This document shows, in pieces, positions 18,209 through 27,147 of a stretch of DNA of 64,000 bases. The notes beneath the pieces are model-generated. The model was not told the DNA's origin. It ran no database searches and saw only the letters and a list, made by a program, of their open reading frames with translations. Source of the DNA: Bacillus sp. OxB-1 (lineage in GTDB: Bacteria > Bacillota > Bacilli > Bacillales_A > Planococcaceae); the NCBI RefSeq assembly GCF_000829195.1, contig NZ_AP013294.1, positions 1,809,001-1,873,000 on the forward strand, in the 5' to 3' direction. Made by a program: the position numbers and the translations under genes. The first letter of the stretch is position 1, and each line of letters starts with the position of its first letter.

Positions 18209-19030
18209 TGAGGTTTCCAACGATGTACTGTAGTTGTCCAACGAATCGCAGGAGATGTCCAACCAACGAGCGGGGGTGTCCAACGAACGGGAGAAGATGT
18301 CCAACGAAGGGCGAGGTTTCCAACGATGTACTGTAGTTGTCCAACGAATCGCAGGAGATGTCCAACCAACGAGCGGGGGTGTCCAACGAACGGGAGAAGA
18401 TGTCCAACGAAGGGCGAGGTTTCCAACGATGTACTGTAGTTGTCCAACGAATCGCAGGAGATGTCCAACCAACGAGCGGGGGTGTCCAACGAACGGGAGA
18501 AGATGTCCAACGAAGGGCGAGGTTTCCAACGATGTACTGTAGTTGTCCAACGAATCGCAGGAGATGTCCAACCAACGAGCGGGGGTGTCCAACGAACGGG
18601 AGAAGATGTCCAACGAAGGGCGAGGTTTCCAACGATGTACTGTAGTTGTCCAACGAATCGCAGGAGATGTCCAACCAACGAGCGGGGGTGTCCAACGAAC
18701 GGGAGAAGATGTCCAACGAAGGGCGAGGTTTCCAACGATGTACTGTAGTTGTCCAACGAATCGCAGGAGATGTCCAACCAACGAGCGGGGGTGTCCAACG
18801 AACGGGAGAAGATGTCCAACGAAGGGCGAGGTTTCCAACGATGTACTGTAGTTGTCCAACGAATCGCAGGAGATGTCCAACCAACGAGCGGGGGTGTCCA
18901 ACGAAGGGGGGAAGCTGTCCAACGAACGGCGAGGTATCCAACGATGTACTGCAGTTGTCCAACGAATCGCGGGAGATGTCCAACCAACGAGCGGAGTTGT
19001 CCAACGAACGGGGGAGGCTGTCCAACCATT
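18209..19030. repeat. Intergenic array C: 103-bp tandem repeat built of TGTCCAACGAA words
   Basis: A 103-bp unit is repeated about eight times. The first six or so copies are essentially identical, and the last two, near 18900-19030, differ at several sites. Each unit contains four 21-bp steps starting TGTCCAACGAA or TGTCCAACCAA and one 19-bp step starting TCCAACGATGT. Since 103 is not a multiple of three, the open frames through it shift phase with each copy. It lies between the M23 terminator and the next operon. The remaining bases to 19214 hold nothing recognisable. Confidence 0.95.
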
Positions 19031-19214
19031 GGCATGTCGGTTAACCGAACGAGAATACGTGCCTTCCCGCTCGCGATACCGAGGAATGTACAATCATAAA
19101 TCCCTTATTTCCACTTCAGCTCGGGTAGAGTATTACATTGAGCAAAACAATCGATTTTCATTCCCGTTTTAGATACGATATAGGGTATATGAAACGGAAG
19201 GGAGTTGCGGAAGG

Positions 19215-19844
19215 ATGCCGGTTACAAAATGGTTCATTATCTGGAGTGTGACGGTGCCTTCCACGTGGCTGGCGCTTTTGCTCGCTTTTCTCCTTTCCTA
19301 TGTTGCGGTTCGGGTTTTGTACCAGAAGGAAGAGGCGGATCTGATCGCGGATTCTTTCTTTTGGCTGGTCATCGTTTGGAAACTTTCCGTCGTGTTGACG
19401 GATTTCAAATCGGTTGTATCGGCTCCGCTTTCCATTCTTTATTTCCACGGAGGGGTCGTGGGCTTTTTCTTAGGATTGGCTGTTGTCATCGTGAAACTTT
19501 TCCGGGAACGAATGAAAAACCGGATCGGCTTGGTGCCGCTGGTGACCGCTTGGATTGTAGGCCAGTCTGTTTTCCAAGTGGCGATGGCGGTATTGAATCC
19601 GGGTGATCCTCTTGGAAGATGGGCGACCGTTGTCATTTTCACTTTGTTCCTCATCGTATATTGGATAAAACGGGCGGATTTGGCTGCAGGTTCCTGGATC
19701 TGGCTTGCGGCGGCGGTCCATGTATTTGGTGCGTCGTTCCAGCCGGAAGGGTGGCTGGGCATTCCGCTCGCCGTGACTATCGCAGTCAGTTTGGCATTCG
19801 GGGTTTTATTTCAGAGAGTTTCAAGATCGGGGGAAATCGTGTGA
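19215..19844 (+). CDS. Polytopic membrane protein upstream of a TlpA-like thioredoxin
   Basis: A 209-residue, strongly hydrophobic protein with about six or seven membrane helices. ATG 19215 follows GGAAGGGAG. I do not recognise a named family and see no catalytic motif or cysteine pair. Its stop overlaps the GTG of the TlpA-like gene (GTGA at 19841-19844), so the two are translationally coupled. A role in supporting extracytoplasmic thiol redox or cytochrome maturation is plausible from context only. Confidence 0.75.
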   Translation: MPVTKWFIIWSVTVPSTWLALLLAFLLSYVAVRVLYQKEEADLIADSFFWLVIVWKLSVVLTDFKSVVSAPLSILYFHGGVVGFFLGLAVVIVKLFRERMKNRIGLVPLVTAWIVGQSVFQVAMAVLNPGDPLGRWATVVIFTLFLIVYWIKRADLAAGSWIWLAAAVHVFGASFQPEGWLGIPLAVTIAVSLAFGVLFQRVSRSGEIV

Positions 19845-20425
19845 ACAGGAAAACGACTGGCTATATCGTTGCCGCTTTGGTCATTGGCGCGATGGTGGTC
19901 ATGATGGTGAAGACAAAATTGGATAAGCCGGAGCCGATTGTCTTGTCGGCGGATGATCAGGCGGCGATTGAGGCGATGGATTCACTGCCCGGGCTGAAAA
20001 AAGGGGAGATGCCGCCGGATTTCGAGTTGACGACATTGGAGGGCGAGACGGTCCGGTTATCTGAGTTGAAAGGGACGAAGGTCGTCTTGAATTTCTGGGG
20101 CTCTTGGTGTCCGCCGTGCAAGGCCGAGATGCCGCATATGCAGAAGTACTATAAGAAGAGTGCGGAGAAAGATAATGTGGAAATCTTGGCGGTCAATTTG
20201 ACGTCGGGGGAGAAGAAAGGGCTTCCTGCGGTCGAACAATTTGTGAAGGCATATGGTCTGACTTTCCCGATTCCGTTAGATGAAACTGGCGCATTACTTC
20301 AGCAATATCAGGTGATGATCATCCCGACAACTTACTTCATCGGGACCGATGGGGTGATCGCCCACCGCCATGTCGGCGCTTTGGACGAGAAAATGTTGAA
20401 AGGCCTCGTGCAAGGAATGAATTGA
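19841..20425 (+). CDS. Membrane-anchored TlpA/ResA-like thiol-disulfide oxidoreductase
   Basis: A 194-residue thioredoxin-fold protein starting at GTG 19841, four bases inside the previous gene; a longer in-frame extension upstream has no ribosome binding site. Residues 8-25 form a signal anchor. The redox motif WCPPC lies in NFWGSWCPPCKAEMPHM near residues 86-90, and the cis-proline loop is MIIPTTYFI. These are TlpA/ResA features. Such proteins reduce cytochrome c apoproteins or other extracytoplasmic thiols. It could serve CccB nearby (inference). Confidence 0.9.
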   Translation: MNRKTTGYIVAALVIGAMVVMMVKTKLDKPEPIVLSADDQAAIEAMDSLPGLKKGEMPPDFELTTLEGETVRLSELKGTKVVLNFWGSWCPPCKAEMPHMQKYYKKSAEKDNVEILAVNLTSGEKKGLPAVEQFVKAYGLTFPIPLDETGALLQQYQVMIIPTTYFIGTDGVIAHRHVGALDEKMLKGLVQGMN

Positions 20426-20496
20426 AAAATGCCGGCTTCTTCGGTCGTAATGTCTGTCCTCGGTTCATATAGTGAACGGAGGAGGTGGCGTTGCGT

Positions 20497-21936
20497 ATGC
20501 GAAGGAGCCGGTTTCTTTTATTTGCCGCATTGGCGGTAATTGTGACGGCCAGTTTGCTCGTGCTGGATGGCTGCACGGGAAAAGCGGAAAAGGAGACGAC
20601 ATCGAAAAGTTCGTTCAGTGTCATCGATGAAGCATTTGAAGTCATCAAAAAGAAAGGCGTGTATCCGGTTGAGGGGGACATGCTCGTAGAAGGGGCTTTG
20701 CGCGGAATGGCGGATGTCATCGGGGATCCCTACTCGACGTATTTATCAAAAGAGGAAGCGGCGGCCCATAAGGAATCGTTAGCCAGCGAACGGGTTGGCA
20801 TCGGGGCGGAACTGACCCGGTCCAATGGAAAATTCATCATCGTGGCACCGATTAAATCTTCGCCGGCGGAAAAAGCAGGGTTGCGCCCTTATGATGAAAT
20901 CGTCCGGATCGATGGCGAACGGTTGGACGGCGATACGCTACGGGATGTCGTGAAGCGGATCCGCGGCAAAAAGGGAACGAACGTGTCAATGACGATTTAC
21001 CGGCCAGAGGTGGAGAAGCATTTGGAAGTGACCGTCACACGGGATACCATTCCGGTGAAGACGGTGTCTGCAGAGTTGTTAGAGGAGCGCGGTGAGAAGA
21101 TCGGTTACATATCGATTACGACATTCGGCGAGGAGACGGCGAATGAGTGGCAGGAGGAGACCACCCGGGTGTTGAAAGAAGGGGCGGATGGCCTCGTGAT
21201 CGATGTGCGCGGGAATCCAGGGGGCTATTTGCATAGTGTCGGTAATATTGCAGGAAGTTTATTGCAGAATGATACGGTTTTCGCTTTCATGGAGGATGCC
21301 AAAGGGGCACTTACGCCGCTAGTGACCGAACCCGTGGAAGGCTTGGAATTCGATGAGAAGTTGAAAAAGATGCCAATCGTCATTTTGCAGAATGAAGGAA
21401 GCGCTTCTGCCAGCGAAGTGTTGACGGGAGCGGTGAAGGACTTGAATCGAGGATTCATCGCCGGGACGACGAGTTTCGGAAAAGGGACTGTGCAAGAGAC
21501 GATGGACTTGTCAAATGGCGGGGAAATGAAATTGTCGACTCATAAATGGTTAACACCGAAAGAGCAATGGATCCATGGCAAAGGGGTCGAAGCCGATTTG
21601 AAGGTGGAGCAGAATTATCTGTTTGAGGAGCACATCCGGATGGTGACGGAGATTTATGCGGAAGGCGATTTCCATGACGACATCGCGTATGCTCAGCGAT
21701 TGTTGACTGGATTGGGATATAGCACGGGGCGGGACGACGGGTATTTCGACGAGTCCACCGCCGAAGCAGTCCACGCGTTTCGGATCGATGCCGAAGTGGA
21801 TGCCGGTGACGCGATGGACCGGGTTTTCTTCACGGCCTTACGCGAACAGGTGGAAACGTACCGGAAAGATATTAAGAATGATAGCCAATTGCAAATGGCG
21901 ATTGGGTATATGCATCATAAAATTACAGATAAATGA
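20497..21936 (+). CDS. ctpB: S41 carboxyl-terminal processing protease, CtpB-like
   Basis: A secreted serine protease of the C-terminal processing family with 479 residues from ATG 20497; TTG 20491, nearer the strong AGGAGGTG site, is an equal candidate. A signal sequence with a possible lipid cysteine (VLDGC) comes first. A PDZ domain lies at about 85-165. The S41 catalytic serine is in NEGSASASEVLTGA and the lysine in TSFGKGTVQ. A peptidoglycan-binding domain (AQRLLTGLGYS) closes the protein. B. subtilis CtpB cleaves SpoIVFA during sporulation and lies at the same place in the chromosome, so an equivalent role is likely. Confidence 0.9.
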   Translation: MRRSRFLLFAALAVIVTASLLVLDGCTGKAEKETTSKSSFSVIDEAFEVIKKKGVYPVEGDMLVEGALRGMADVIGDPYSTYLSKEEAAAHKESLASERVGIGAELTRSNGKFIIVAPIKSSPAEKAGLRPYDEIVRIDGERLDGDTLRDVVKRIRGKKGTNVSMTIYRPEVEKHLEVTVTRDTIPVKTVSAELLEERGEKIGYISITTFGEETANEWQEETTRVLKEGADGLVIDVRGNPGGYLHSVGNIAGSLLQNDTVFAFMEDAKGALTPLVTEPVEGLEFDEKLKKMPIVILQNEGSASASEVLTGAVKDLNRGFIAGTTSFGKGTVQETMDLSNGGEMKLSTHKWLTPKEQWIHGKGVEADLKVEQNYLFEEHIRMVTEIYAEGDFHDDIAYAQRLLTGLGYSTGRDDGYFDESTAEAVHAFRIDAEVDAGDAMDRVFFTALREQVETYRKDIKNDSQLQMAIGYMHHKITDK

Positions 21937-21948
21937 TTGAATATGGAT

Positions 21949-21973
21949 CCCCGGCGGCTTGCCGGGTTTTTGT
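21949..21973 (+). terminator. Terminator after ctpB
   Basis: CCCGGC pairs with GCCGGG around GGCTT, followed by TTTTTG. Confidence 0.85.
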
Positions 21974-22009
21974 ATGGAATTATTTCAGGACTGGACAGTC
22001 AGCGTCGGG

Positions 22010-22103
22010 AACATGACAGAATTCTCGGGCCATGAGAGTTTCCACTAGTGCCCCCGCAGTTCCCCGGAATGTCCTTGCACTGGACCGAATTGCCATGAGT
22101 GTT
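22010..22103 (-). repeat. Decayed array of the AACTGTCATGGC word, reverse orientation
   Basis: The reverse-complement word GCCATGACAGTT is recognisable with mismatches at about 22010, 22029 (GCCATGAGAGTT), 22050, 22071 and 22092 (GCCATGAGTGTT), again 19-21 bp apart. It resembles array D at 33.67 kb on the other strand. It fills the ctpB-minJ gap, where no gene is seen. Confidence 0.5.
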
Positions 22104-22251
22104 TTCACCAATCCCAATAGACCCGTCTCCCCGACCATTCTACCCTCCAAATTTACCCATTCTTAAAAATCTTTTTCCGGATTCACATGAAGTCGGGTTC
22201 ATTTGATACAATGGAGGGAAACGAGATTGCGGAATAGGGTGGTGGCGGTTG

Positions 22252-23421
22252 ATGTCGGAGAAAATCATGTTGGATGTATTGCAGGCCGTGGCGCTGTTTT
22301 TCTTGAACCCCGTATTTCTGGCCACGCTGCTCATCGCGGTGGCGGTTGGGTATTTCCGGGTGAAGCGGGAGCGGCGGAGTTTCCGGGTGCGTTTGTTGCC
22401 AGGATGGACGGAGTTGAAGCGGCTGGTGCCCGATTCGCTTGGGTATGCGTTGCTGCTGTCCTTGCTGATCTGTGGAGCGGGGCTGGTGGTGGATCCCGGT
22501 TGGCTGGTCCTGTTCTCGGCAACCGCGCTCGTGGCCATTCTCACATTCTACTTTAAATGGACATCGCCGGTGTACTTCGCAGGAGTGGCAACGGTCGGGC
22601 TGCTCCTGCTCCAGCGATTCGCGGGGGATTTCGCATACCGGGGCTGGACGCCGGCTGCTGTCGATTGGTCGGGGGACTTGACTGTGACAATTCCGGTGCT
22701 GGCCGGCTTATTCCTTATCGTGGAAGGGTTCCTCATTAGCCGGCACACTACTCGCTATGCCTCGCCCTTTTTAAAAGAAACGGATCGCGGGCTTCACGCG
22801 GCGGTCTTCCAAGCGAAGCGGATTTGGCTGTTGCCTGTCCTGTTCCTCGTTCCGGGGGATATGATTTCGGCCTATCTTCCGTATTGGCCGCAATTCACGC
22901 TCGGCGAGAGGGCTTTCAGCTTCATCCCTGTCCCAGTCGTGATCGGTTTTTCTCAAGTGGCCCGCTCTGTCTTCCCGGATGTGCTGTTTCCGAAAATAGG
23001 ACAGGCGGTATCTTGGACTGGCTTCGCGGTTGTAGTTATCGGGCTTTCTGCGATGTGGATGCCGATTCTCGGCTGGACTGCGCTTGCGATCGGTGTCGTC
23101 TGCCGCGCCTTCCTGTCGATCCTTGTAGCGATCCGGGAACGGCGGGGCCGCTACGTGGCGGCTCCCCGATCGGCCGGTGTCGTCATAGCGGGCATATTGC
23201 CGGATTCTCCAGGTGAAAAGATGGGCTTGGCTCCAGGAGAGTGCATACGGGCGGTGAACGGTATCCCGGTCAGCAATGAAAAAGAGTTATATGATGCGAT
23301 TCAAATCAATGCCGCGCATTGCCGGCTCCAAGTGATCGACCGGAACGGGGAAGTGCGGCTCATGCAACAGGTGCTGTATCGCTATGACCACCACCGCCTT
23401 GGCGTACTGGTCGTCCGATAA
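22252..23421 (+). CDS. minJ: MinJ-like polytopic PDZ protein
   Basis: A membrane protein of 389 residues starting at ATG 22252, with TTG just upstream as alternative. About eight hydrophobic helices occupy residues 10-300. A cytoplasmic PDZ domain fills the C-terminal 85 residues (GVVIAGILPDSPGEKMGLAP, then AVNGIPVSNEKELYDAI). In B. subtilis MinJ links DivIVA to MinCD and restricts division near poles, and its gene sits between ctpB and csbA as here. Assignment rests on topology, PDZ and synteny. Confidence 0.85.
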   Translation: MSEKIMLDVLQAVALFFLNPVFLATLLIAVAVGYFRVKRERRSFRVRLLPGWTELKRLVPDSLGYALLLSLLICGAGLVVDPGWLVLFSATALVAILTFYFKWTSPVYFAGVATVGLLLLQRFAGDFAYRGWTPAAVDWSGDLTVTIPVLAGLFLIVEGFLISRHTTRYASPFLKETDRGLHAAVFQAKRIWLLPVLFLVPGDMISAYLPYWPQFTLGERAFSFIPVPVVIGFSQVARSVFPDVLFPKIGQAVSWTGFAVVVIGLSAMWMPILGWTALAIGVVCRAFLSILVAIRERRGRYVAAPRSAGVVIAGILPDSPGEKMGLAPGECIRAVNGIPVSNEKELYDAIQINAAHCRLQVIDRNGEVRLMQQVLYRYDHHRLGVLVVR

Positions 23422-23457
23422 AGGGCGGGCGCTGCCGGGCAGGAAGGAATGGGTGCA

Positions 23458-23721
23458 ATGGAATCATTTGAAACGAAATTGTTTTTGGCCATTTTGCTGC
23501 CGGGACTGCTCGTCGTCTTTTTCACGCGTGTCACGTTCCATCATGTTGTCGGACTCATTTTGACGATTGCGCTCATCGCCGCTTCGGTGTACGCGGGATA
23601 TACCCATAATTGGCTGCTTTATGTCGCCGATGCGCTGTCGTTGACGATCGGCTTCTGGTATGCGACCCGAATGGTGAAGAGAGCGAGGCGCCATGGGGAA
23701 GAGGATGAAATGGACGGATGA
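23458..23721 (+). CDS. csbA: CsbA-like small membrane protein
   Basis: An 87-residue protein with two or three membrane helices, of the CsbA (DUF2198) type. ATG 23458 is preferred because AGGAAGGA lies about 10 bases upstream; ATG 23449 is too close to that site. The core LLVVFFTRVTFHHVVGLIL and VYAGYTHNWL matches the family. In B. subtilis csbA is SigB-dependent and lies just upstream of uvrBA. Here uvrBA is not present next to it. Confidence 0.85.
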   Translation: MESFETKLFLAILLPGLLVVFFTRVTFHHVVGLILTIALIAASVYAGYTHNWLLYVADALSLTIGFWYATRMVKRARRHGEEDEMDG

Positions 23722-23763
23722 CTCCCGAAAGCGACTCGGGGAAAAAGGAGTAGCCTAAGACAT

Positions 23764-23803
23764 GTAAAGACCACCGCCTGACAAGTCAGGAAGTGGTCTT
23801 TCC
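23764..23803. terminator. Bidirectional terminator, csbA / SDR
   Basis: AAAGACCAC and CCTGAC pair with GTCAGG and GTGGTCTTT, with A and T runs on both sides. It serves the convergent csbA and SDR genes. Confidence 0.85.
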
Positions 23804-23812
23804 CGTTTTATT

Positions 23813-24574
23813 TCATTCAATACTTTCCGGCAAAATTTGACCGCCGTCGACGACCAGGGTCTGTCCGGTTACGAAGCCTGCTTCTTTGGAAGCGAAGAAT
23901 GCTGCTGCATATCCGATATCTTCTACGGTCCCCAATCGTTTGAATGGAATGGCTGCGGCCATCGCTTTTAAATAGTCCTCCCCCATACCATCCAGCCCTT
24001 CAGTGAAAATGTTTCCGGGGGAGACAGCATTGATCGTAATATTGTCCTTTGCGAGTTCAAGTGCCGCCGTCCGCATGAAGCCGAGTTGTGCCGCCTTGCT
24101 TGCTCCGTAATGCGACCAACCGGCGTATCCCGTAATCGGACCGGTAATGGAAGAAGTGACGATGAAACGGCCGTGTTCCGCCTTCTTCACGTATGGGAGG
24201 AATGCTTTCACTGTGAAAAAGGTGCCTTTCGAATTCACATTTTGCACGTAGTCCCATTGCTCCTCTGTCATCTCTTCCATGGTGGCTGATGGAAAAATTC
24301 CTGCGTTCGCGCAAACGATATCCACACTACCGAAATCCTCGGCGATGGCCTTTGCGGCTGTTTCCAGCGTCTCCAGTGAGGTGACATTGGATTTGTAAGC
24401 CCTTACATTATTATGATCGCCTTGCAACTCCTCCGCGACTTTTGATGCCTCGTCCTCATGTCGTGCAAGAATCGCCACATTGGCCCCCAATTGGGAGAAG
24501 ACCTTCGCAATCCCTTTTCCGATCCCCTTGCTGCCACCTGTCACCACTACCGTTTTCCCTTCAAATTGTCTCAT
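23813..24574 (-). CDS. SDR dehydrogenase, candidate aminoacetone/aminopropanol enzyme
   Basis: A classical short-chain dehydrogenase of 253 residues. The cofactor motif TGGSKGIG is at 12-19 and NAG at about 90-92. The catalytic residues are Ser141/142, Tyr156 and Lys160 (HYGASK). The ARHEDE segment after the second strand suggests NADP(H) preference (inference). It is transcribed divergently from the DeoR regulator of the microcompartment operon. In the actinobacterial RMM compartment a dehydrogenase of this class interconverts aminoacetone and 1-amino-2-propanol, and that role fits here. A general 3-oxoacyl reductase is the alternative. Confidence 0.88.
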   Translation of the reverse strand: MRQFEGKTVVVTGGSKGIGKGIAKVFSQLGANVAILARHEDEASKVAEELQGDHNNVRAYKSNVTSLETLETAAKAIAEDFGSVDIVCANAGIFPSATMEEMTEEQWDYVQNVNSKGTFFTVKAFLPYVKKAEHGRFIVTSSITGPITGYAGWSHYGASKAAQLGFMRTAALELAKDNITINAVSPGNIFTEGLDGMGEDYLKAMAAAIPFKRLGTVEDIGYAAAFFASKEAGFVTGQTLVVDGGQILPESIE

Positions 24575-24675
24575 CTGTTCAACACTCCTCCTACTATTGC
24601 GTTTTGTGTAATAAAGAAAGCGCAGGATTCATTTAATAAACCATATAAAGTTGTTGGATCTTGTTGATTTATTAC

Positions 24676-24704
24676 ATGCTATCACTCTTGTTATGTGGAG
24701 TCAA
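24676..24704 (-). promoter_or_regulatory. Promoter of the SDR gene
   Basis: On the minus strand TTGACT (24704-24699), 17 bases, TAGCAT (24681-24676). It faces away from the DeoR-operon promoter, which has the same -35 sequence. Confidence 0.6.
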
Positions 24705-24858
24705 CATTTATATTAGACTATTCAGATTAATTGAATTTAATGATAGACAATCAAAAAAAGCAAGAATTGCGTTGGATGCTAATAGAATCCCTGACAGCCT
24801 TCAAGATATTGTTTCCACTTCGTAATTTCTATTGATTTCAAATAGTTCGACATTTTTG

Positions 24859-24887
24859 TTGACTTCAAAAAATATAGATGCTATCAT
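24859..24887 (+). promoter_or_regulatory. Promoter of the microcompartment operon
   Basis: TTGACT (24859-24864), 17 bases, TATCAT (24882-24887), about 130 bases upstream of the DeoR start, leaving a long leader. The 445-bp divergent gap holds this promoter, the SDR promoter and a cre-like site; no gene is seen in it. Confidence 0.65.
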
Positions 24888-24988
24888 GTACCAAATCCAC
24901 ATGATTCAATAAGATTACACAAGCGGCGGCAGTGCTAACGCTCGATTTACTAAGATGGCTCTATTACACTAGAAAATGAGAGGTGTAT

Positions 24989-25002
24989 AACAAGCGCTTA
25001 CA
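24989..25002 (+). promoter_or_regulatory. Candidate cre (CcpA) site before deoR
   Basis: AACAAGCGCTTACA matches the ideal palindrome TGTAAGCGCTTACA at 11 of 14 positions. Placed downstream of the promoter, it would act as a CcpA roadblock (inference). Confidence 0.45.
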
Positions 25003-25019
25003 AGATTGGGGATAGTGAA

Positions 25020-25796
25020 ATGTCTTTAACATTCGAGGACCGAAAGAAAGTGATCATAGAGACGCTGGAACGGGATGAAAAAGTGCAAGTCCGTGAATTG
25101 GCGAATGAGCTGGAAGTCTCCGGGGAAACGATCCGACGGGATTTGGATCGCTTGGAGAAGGAAGGCGTATTGAAAAAAGTGTATGGCGGTGCCGTCAAAG
25201 AGAAATCATCCCGAGAACTGCCGTTTGACTTGAAGACAGACATCATGACGAACGAGAAGCAGGCGATCTGCAAAGCGGCCGCCGATTTGGTCGAGGATGG
25301 CGACAGCATTATAATCGGGCATGGCACGACGCCGGTCGGGATTGTTCGGTATTTGGCGAATAAAAAGAACGTGACAGTCATCACGCCTTCCATACCGGTC
25401 CTCCTATCGACGATGGAATATTTCGAAGGGAAAGTGATCTTCATCGGTGGGGAATATGAGGCGAATCAGAAGTTCACAAGCGGTCCGCTTTCGGCATCCG
25501 TCCTTGGCCAATTGAAGGCCAATAAGTCATTCGTGGCGGCGGGCGGCTTATCCATCAATGACGGCATGTCGGATTACGATTTGCAGGGGGCCGGCAGTTC
25601 CAGGCAAATGATGAGCCGTGCGGATGAAGCGATCATTCTGGCAGATCACACGAAGTTCGGGAAAACGACCTTCGCGCACATCTGCTCGCTGACCGATATT
25701 TCGATGATCATCACCGACGAACATTGCTCGGAAGAATGGCAAAATGTCCTCAGAGACAACGAAATTGAATTGATCATCGCGAATGTAGAAAACTGA
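25020..25796 (+). CDS. DeoR-family regulator of the microcompartment operon
   Basis: A DeoR-type repressor of 258 residues. An N-terminal winged helix-turn-helix (about 18-45, ANELEVSGETIRRDLDRLE) is followed by a sugar-isomerase-like effector domain (about 75-250) with IIGHGTTP and SFVAAGGLSIND. Members usually sense phosphorylated intermediates, so 1-amino-2-propanol phosphate or a similar product of the neighbouring kinase is a reasonable effector (inference). It is the first gene of the operon, 58 bp before the PLP enzyme, and divergent from the SDR gene. Confidence 0.9.
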   Translation: MSLTFEDRKKVIIETLERDEKVQVRELANELEVSGETIRRDLDRLEKEGVLKKVYGGAVKEKSSRELPFDLKTDIMTNEKQAICKAAADLVEDGDSIIIGHGTTPVGIVRYLANKKNVTVITPSIPVLLSTMEYFEGKVIFIGGEYEANQKFTSGPLSASVLGQLKANKSFVAAGGLSINDGMSDYDLQGAGSSRQMMSRADEAIILADHTKFGKTTFAHICSLTDISMIITDEHCSEEWQNVLRDNEIELIIANVEN

Positions 25797-25854
25797 GATG
25801 TTTAGTGCCCGACACCAAAATCCAAATCAATAGAAAAAGGTGGAGATAGAGAAA

Positions 25855-27105
25855 ATGGTCCAGACTATTAGCAAATCATCAGTCCTTGATAAATCGATCC
25901 AATACTGGAATCCGGGCAAGACGGAGCAATGGCAACGTGACGGCGTCGACTTGGTCATCGGCAAACGGGAAGGGTACTACCTGTACGACATGGATGGCAA
26001 GCAATTGATGGATCTTCATTTGAACGGCGGGACATATAATCTAGGGCACCGCAATCAGGAAATCATTTCAACATTGAAGGAAGCGATGGACCAGTTCGAT
26101 ATCGGGAACCACCATTTCCCATCCATTGCGAGAGCCCAGTTGGCGGAAAAATTCAATCAGTGCACGCCGGATAATCTTAGGTATTCCATCTTTTCAAGCG
26201 GAGGCGGGGAAGCGATCGACGTGGCAATTAAAAGTGCACGCTACGCCACGAAGCGGAAAAAGGTCGTGTCCGTTAAATACGCCTACCACGGCCACACGGG
26301 GATTGCCGTCTCCTTAGGGAATGAGCGTTATTCCAAGCCGTTCCTCAGCGAAGGCAGTTCGGATGAAGTCGTCAATGTCGTCTTCAATGACTTGGATGCG
26401 ATGGAAAGAGCGTTGTCGAGAGAAGATGTAGCATGCGTCATCATCGAGACGATTCCGGCTACATACGGCTTCCCTCTCCCGGAACCGGGTTATTTGGAAG
26501 GCACGAAACGGCTTTGTGAGAAGTACGGTGCGCTCTATGTCGCGGACGAAGTGCAAACGGGACTGCTGCGTACGGGGAAGCTATGGGGTTTTGAACACCA
26601 TAATATTAAGCCCGACATCATGGTGACGGCGAAAGGTCTGAGCGGAGGAATTTACCCGATTGCAGCCACGGTCGTCAGCGAAAAGGTCGGACAATGGATG
26701 AATGAAGATGGCTTCGCCCACATCTCCACATTCGGCGGTTCTGAACTGGGCTGTGTCGTCGCCATGAAGGTGTTGGAAATCTCCCAGCGCCCTGAAGTGG
26801 TGGAAAATGTCGACTACGTCGCACGATATCTCCATGCAGGACTGGAGCGAATTAAAAGCCGGTACCCGGATCATTTCACAGGCATCCGGCAAAAAGGCGT
26901 CATCCTCGGATTGGAGTTCAGCAAACCGGATGGTGCAAAAGATGTCATGCGCGCCCTGTATGATAATGGCGTCTGGGCAATTTACTCGATGCTCGATACA
27001 AAGGTCCTTCAATTCAAACCGGGCATCCTGCTGGATCAGCGGTATTGCGATGATTTGTTGAATCTAGTGGAAACAAGTATGGCTCAAGCTGTCCGCAACA
27101 TGTAA
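25855..27105 (+). CDS. Class-III PLP enzyme, probable amino-alcohol-phosphate phospholyase
   Basis: A class-III aminotransferase-fold enzyme of 416 residues. ATG 25855 follows AAAGGTGGAG. The PLP lysine is Lys260 (MVTAKGLSGG) and the ring-nitrogen aspartate is Asp231 (VADEVQTG). Members next to an APH-type kinase can act as phospholyases, eliminating ammonia and phosphate from ethanolamine phosphate or 1-amino-2-propanol phosphate. The product here would be acetaldehyde or propionaldehyde. The next gene is such a kinase, and an acylating aldehyde dehydrogenase lies downstream, which supports phospholyase over transaminase. Substrate is inferred. Confidence 0.88.
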   Translation: MVQTISKSSVLDKSIQYWNPGKTEQWQRDGVDLVIGKREGYYLYDMDGKQLMDLHLNGGTYNLGHRNQEIISTLKEAMDQFDIGNHHFPSIARAQLAEKFNQCTPDNLRYSIFSSGGGEAIDVAIKSARYATKRKKVVSVKYAYHGHTGIAVSLGNERYSKPFLSEGSSDEVVNVVFNDLDAMERALSREDVACVIIETIPATYGFPLPEPGYLEGTKRLCEKYGALYVADEVQTGLLRTGKLWGFEHHNIKPDIMVTAKGLSGGIYPIAATVVSEKVGQWMNEDGFAHISTFGGSELGCVVAMKVLEISQRPEVVENVDYVARYLHAGLERIKSRYPDHFTGIRQKGVILGLEFSKPDGAKDVMRALYDNGVWAIYSMLDTKVLQFKPGILLDQRYCDDLLNLVETSMAQAVRNM

Positions 27106-27147
27106 AATTTAAAATAAAACCTAATGGGAGAGGGAGGAGTTCTGGGT

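Noticed and set aside
8230-19030. CRISPR arrays
   Set aside because: Words are only 8-12 bases, spacers are about 10 bases and often recur, period is about 20 bp, and no cas genes are present.
18106-19172. Open frames of about 100-310 codons on both strands through the 103-bp repeats
   Set aside because: They arise because the repeat lacks stops in several phases. The unit is not a multiple of three, all frames are equally open, and there are no ribosome binding sites.
19619-19840. Longer N-terminus for the TlpA-like protein
   Set aside because: The extension overlaps the upstream membrane-protein gene in another frame and has no start signal; GTG 19841 gives a proper signal anchor.
22203-22556. 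Open frame overlapping the start of minJ
   Set aside because: Different frame over the minJ coding region, no homology recognised; minJ has domain and synteny support.
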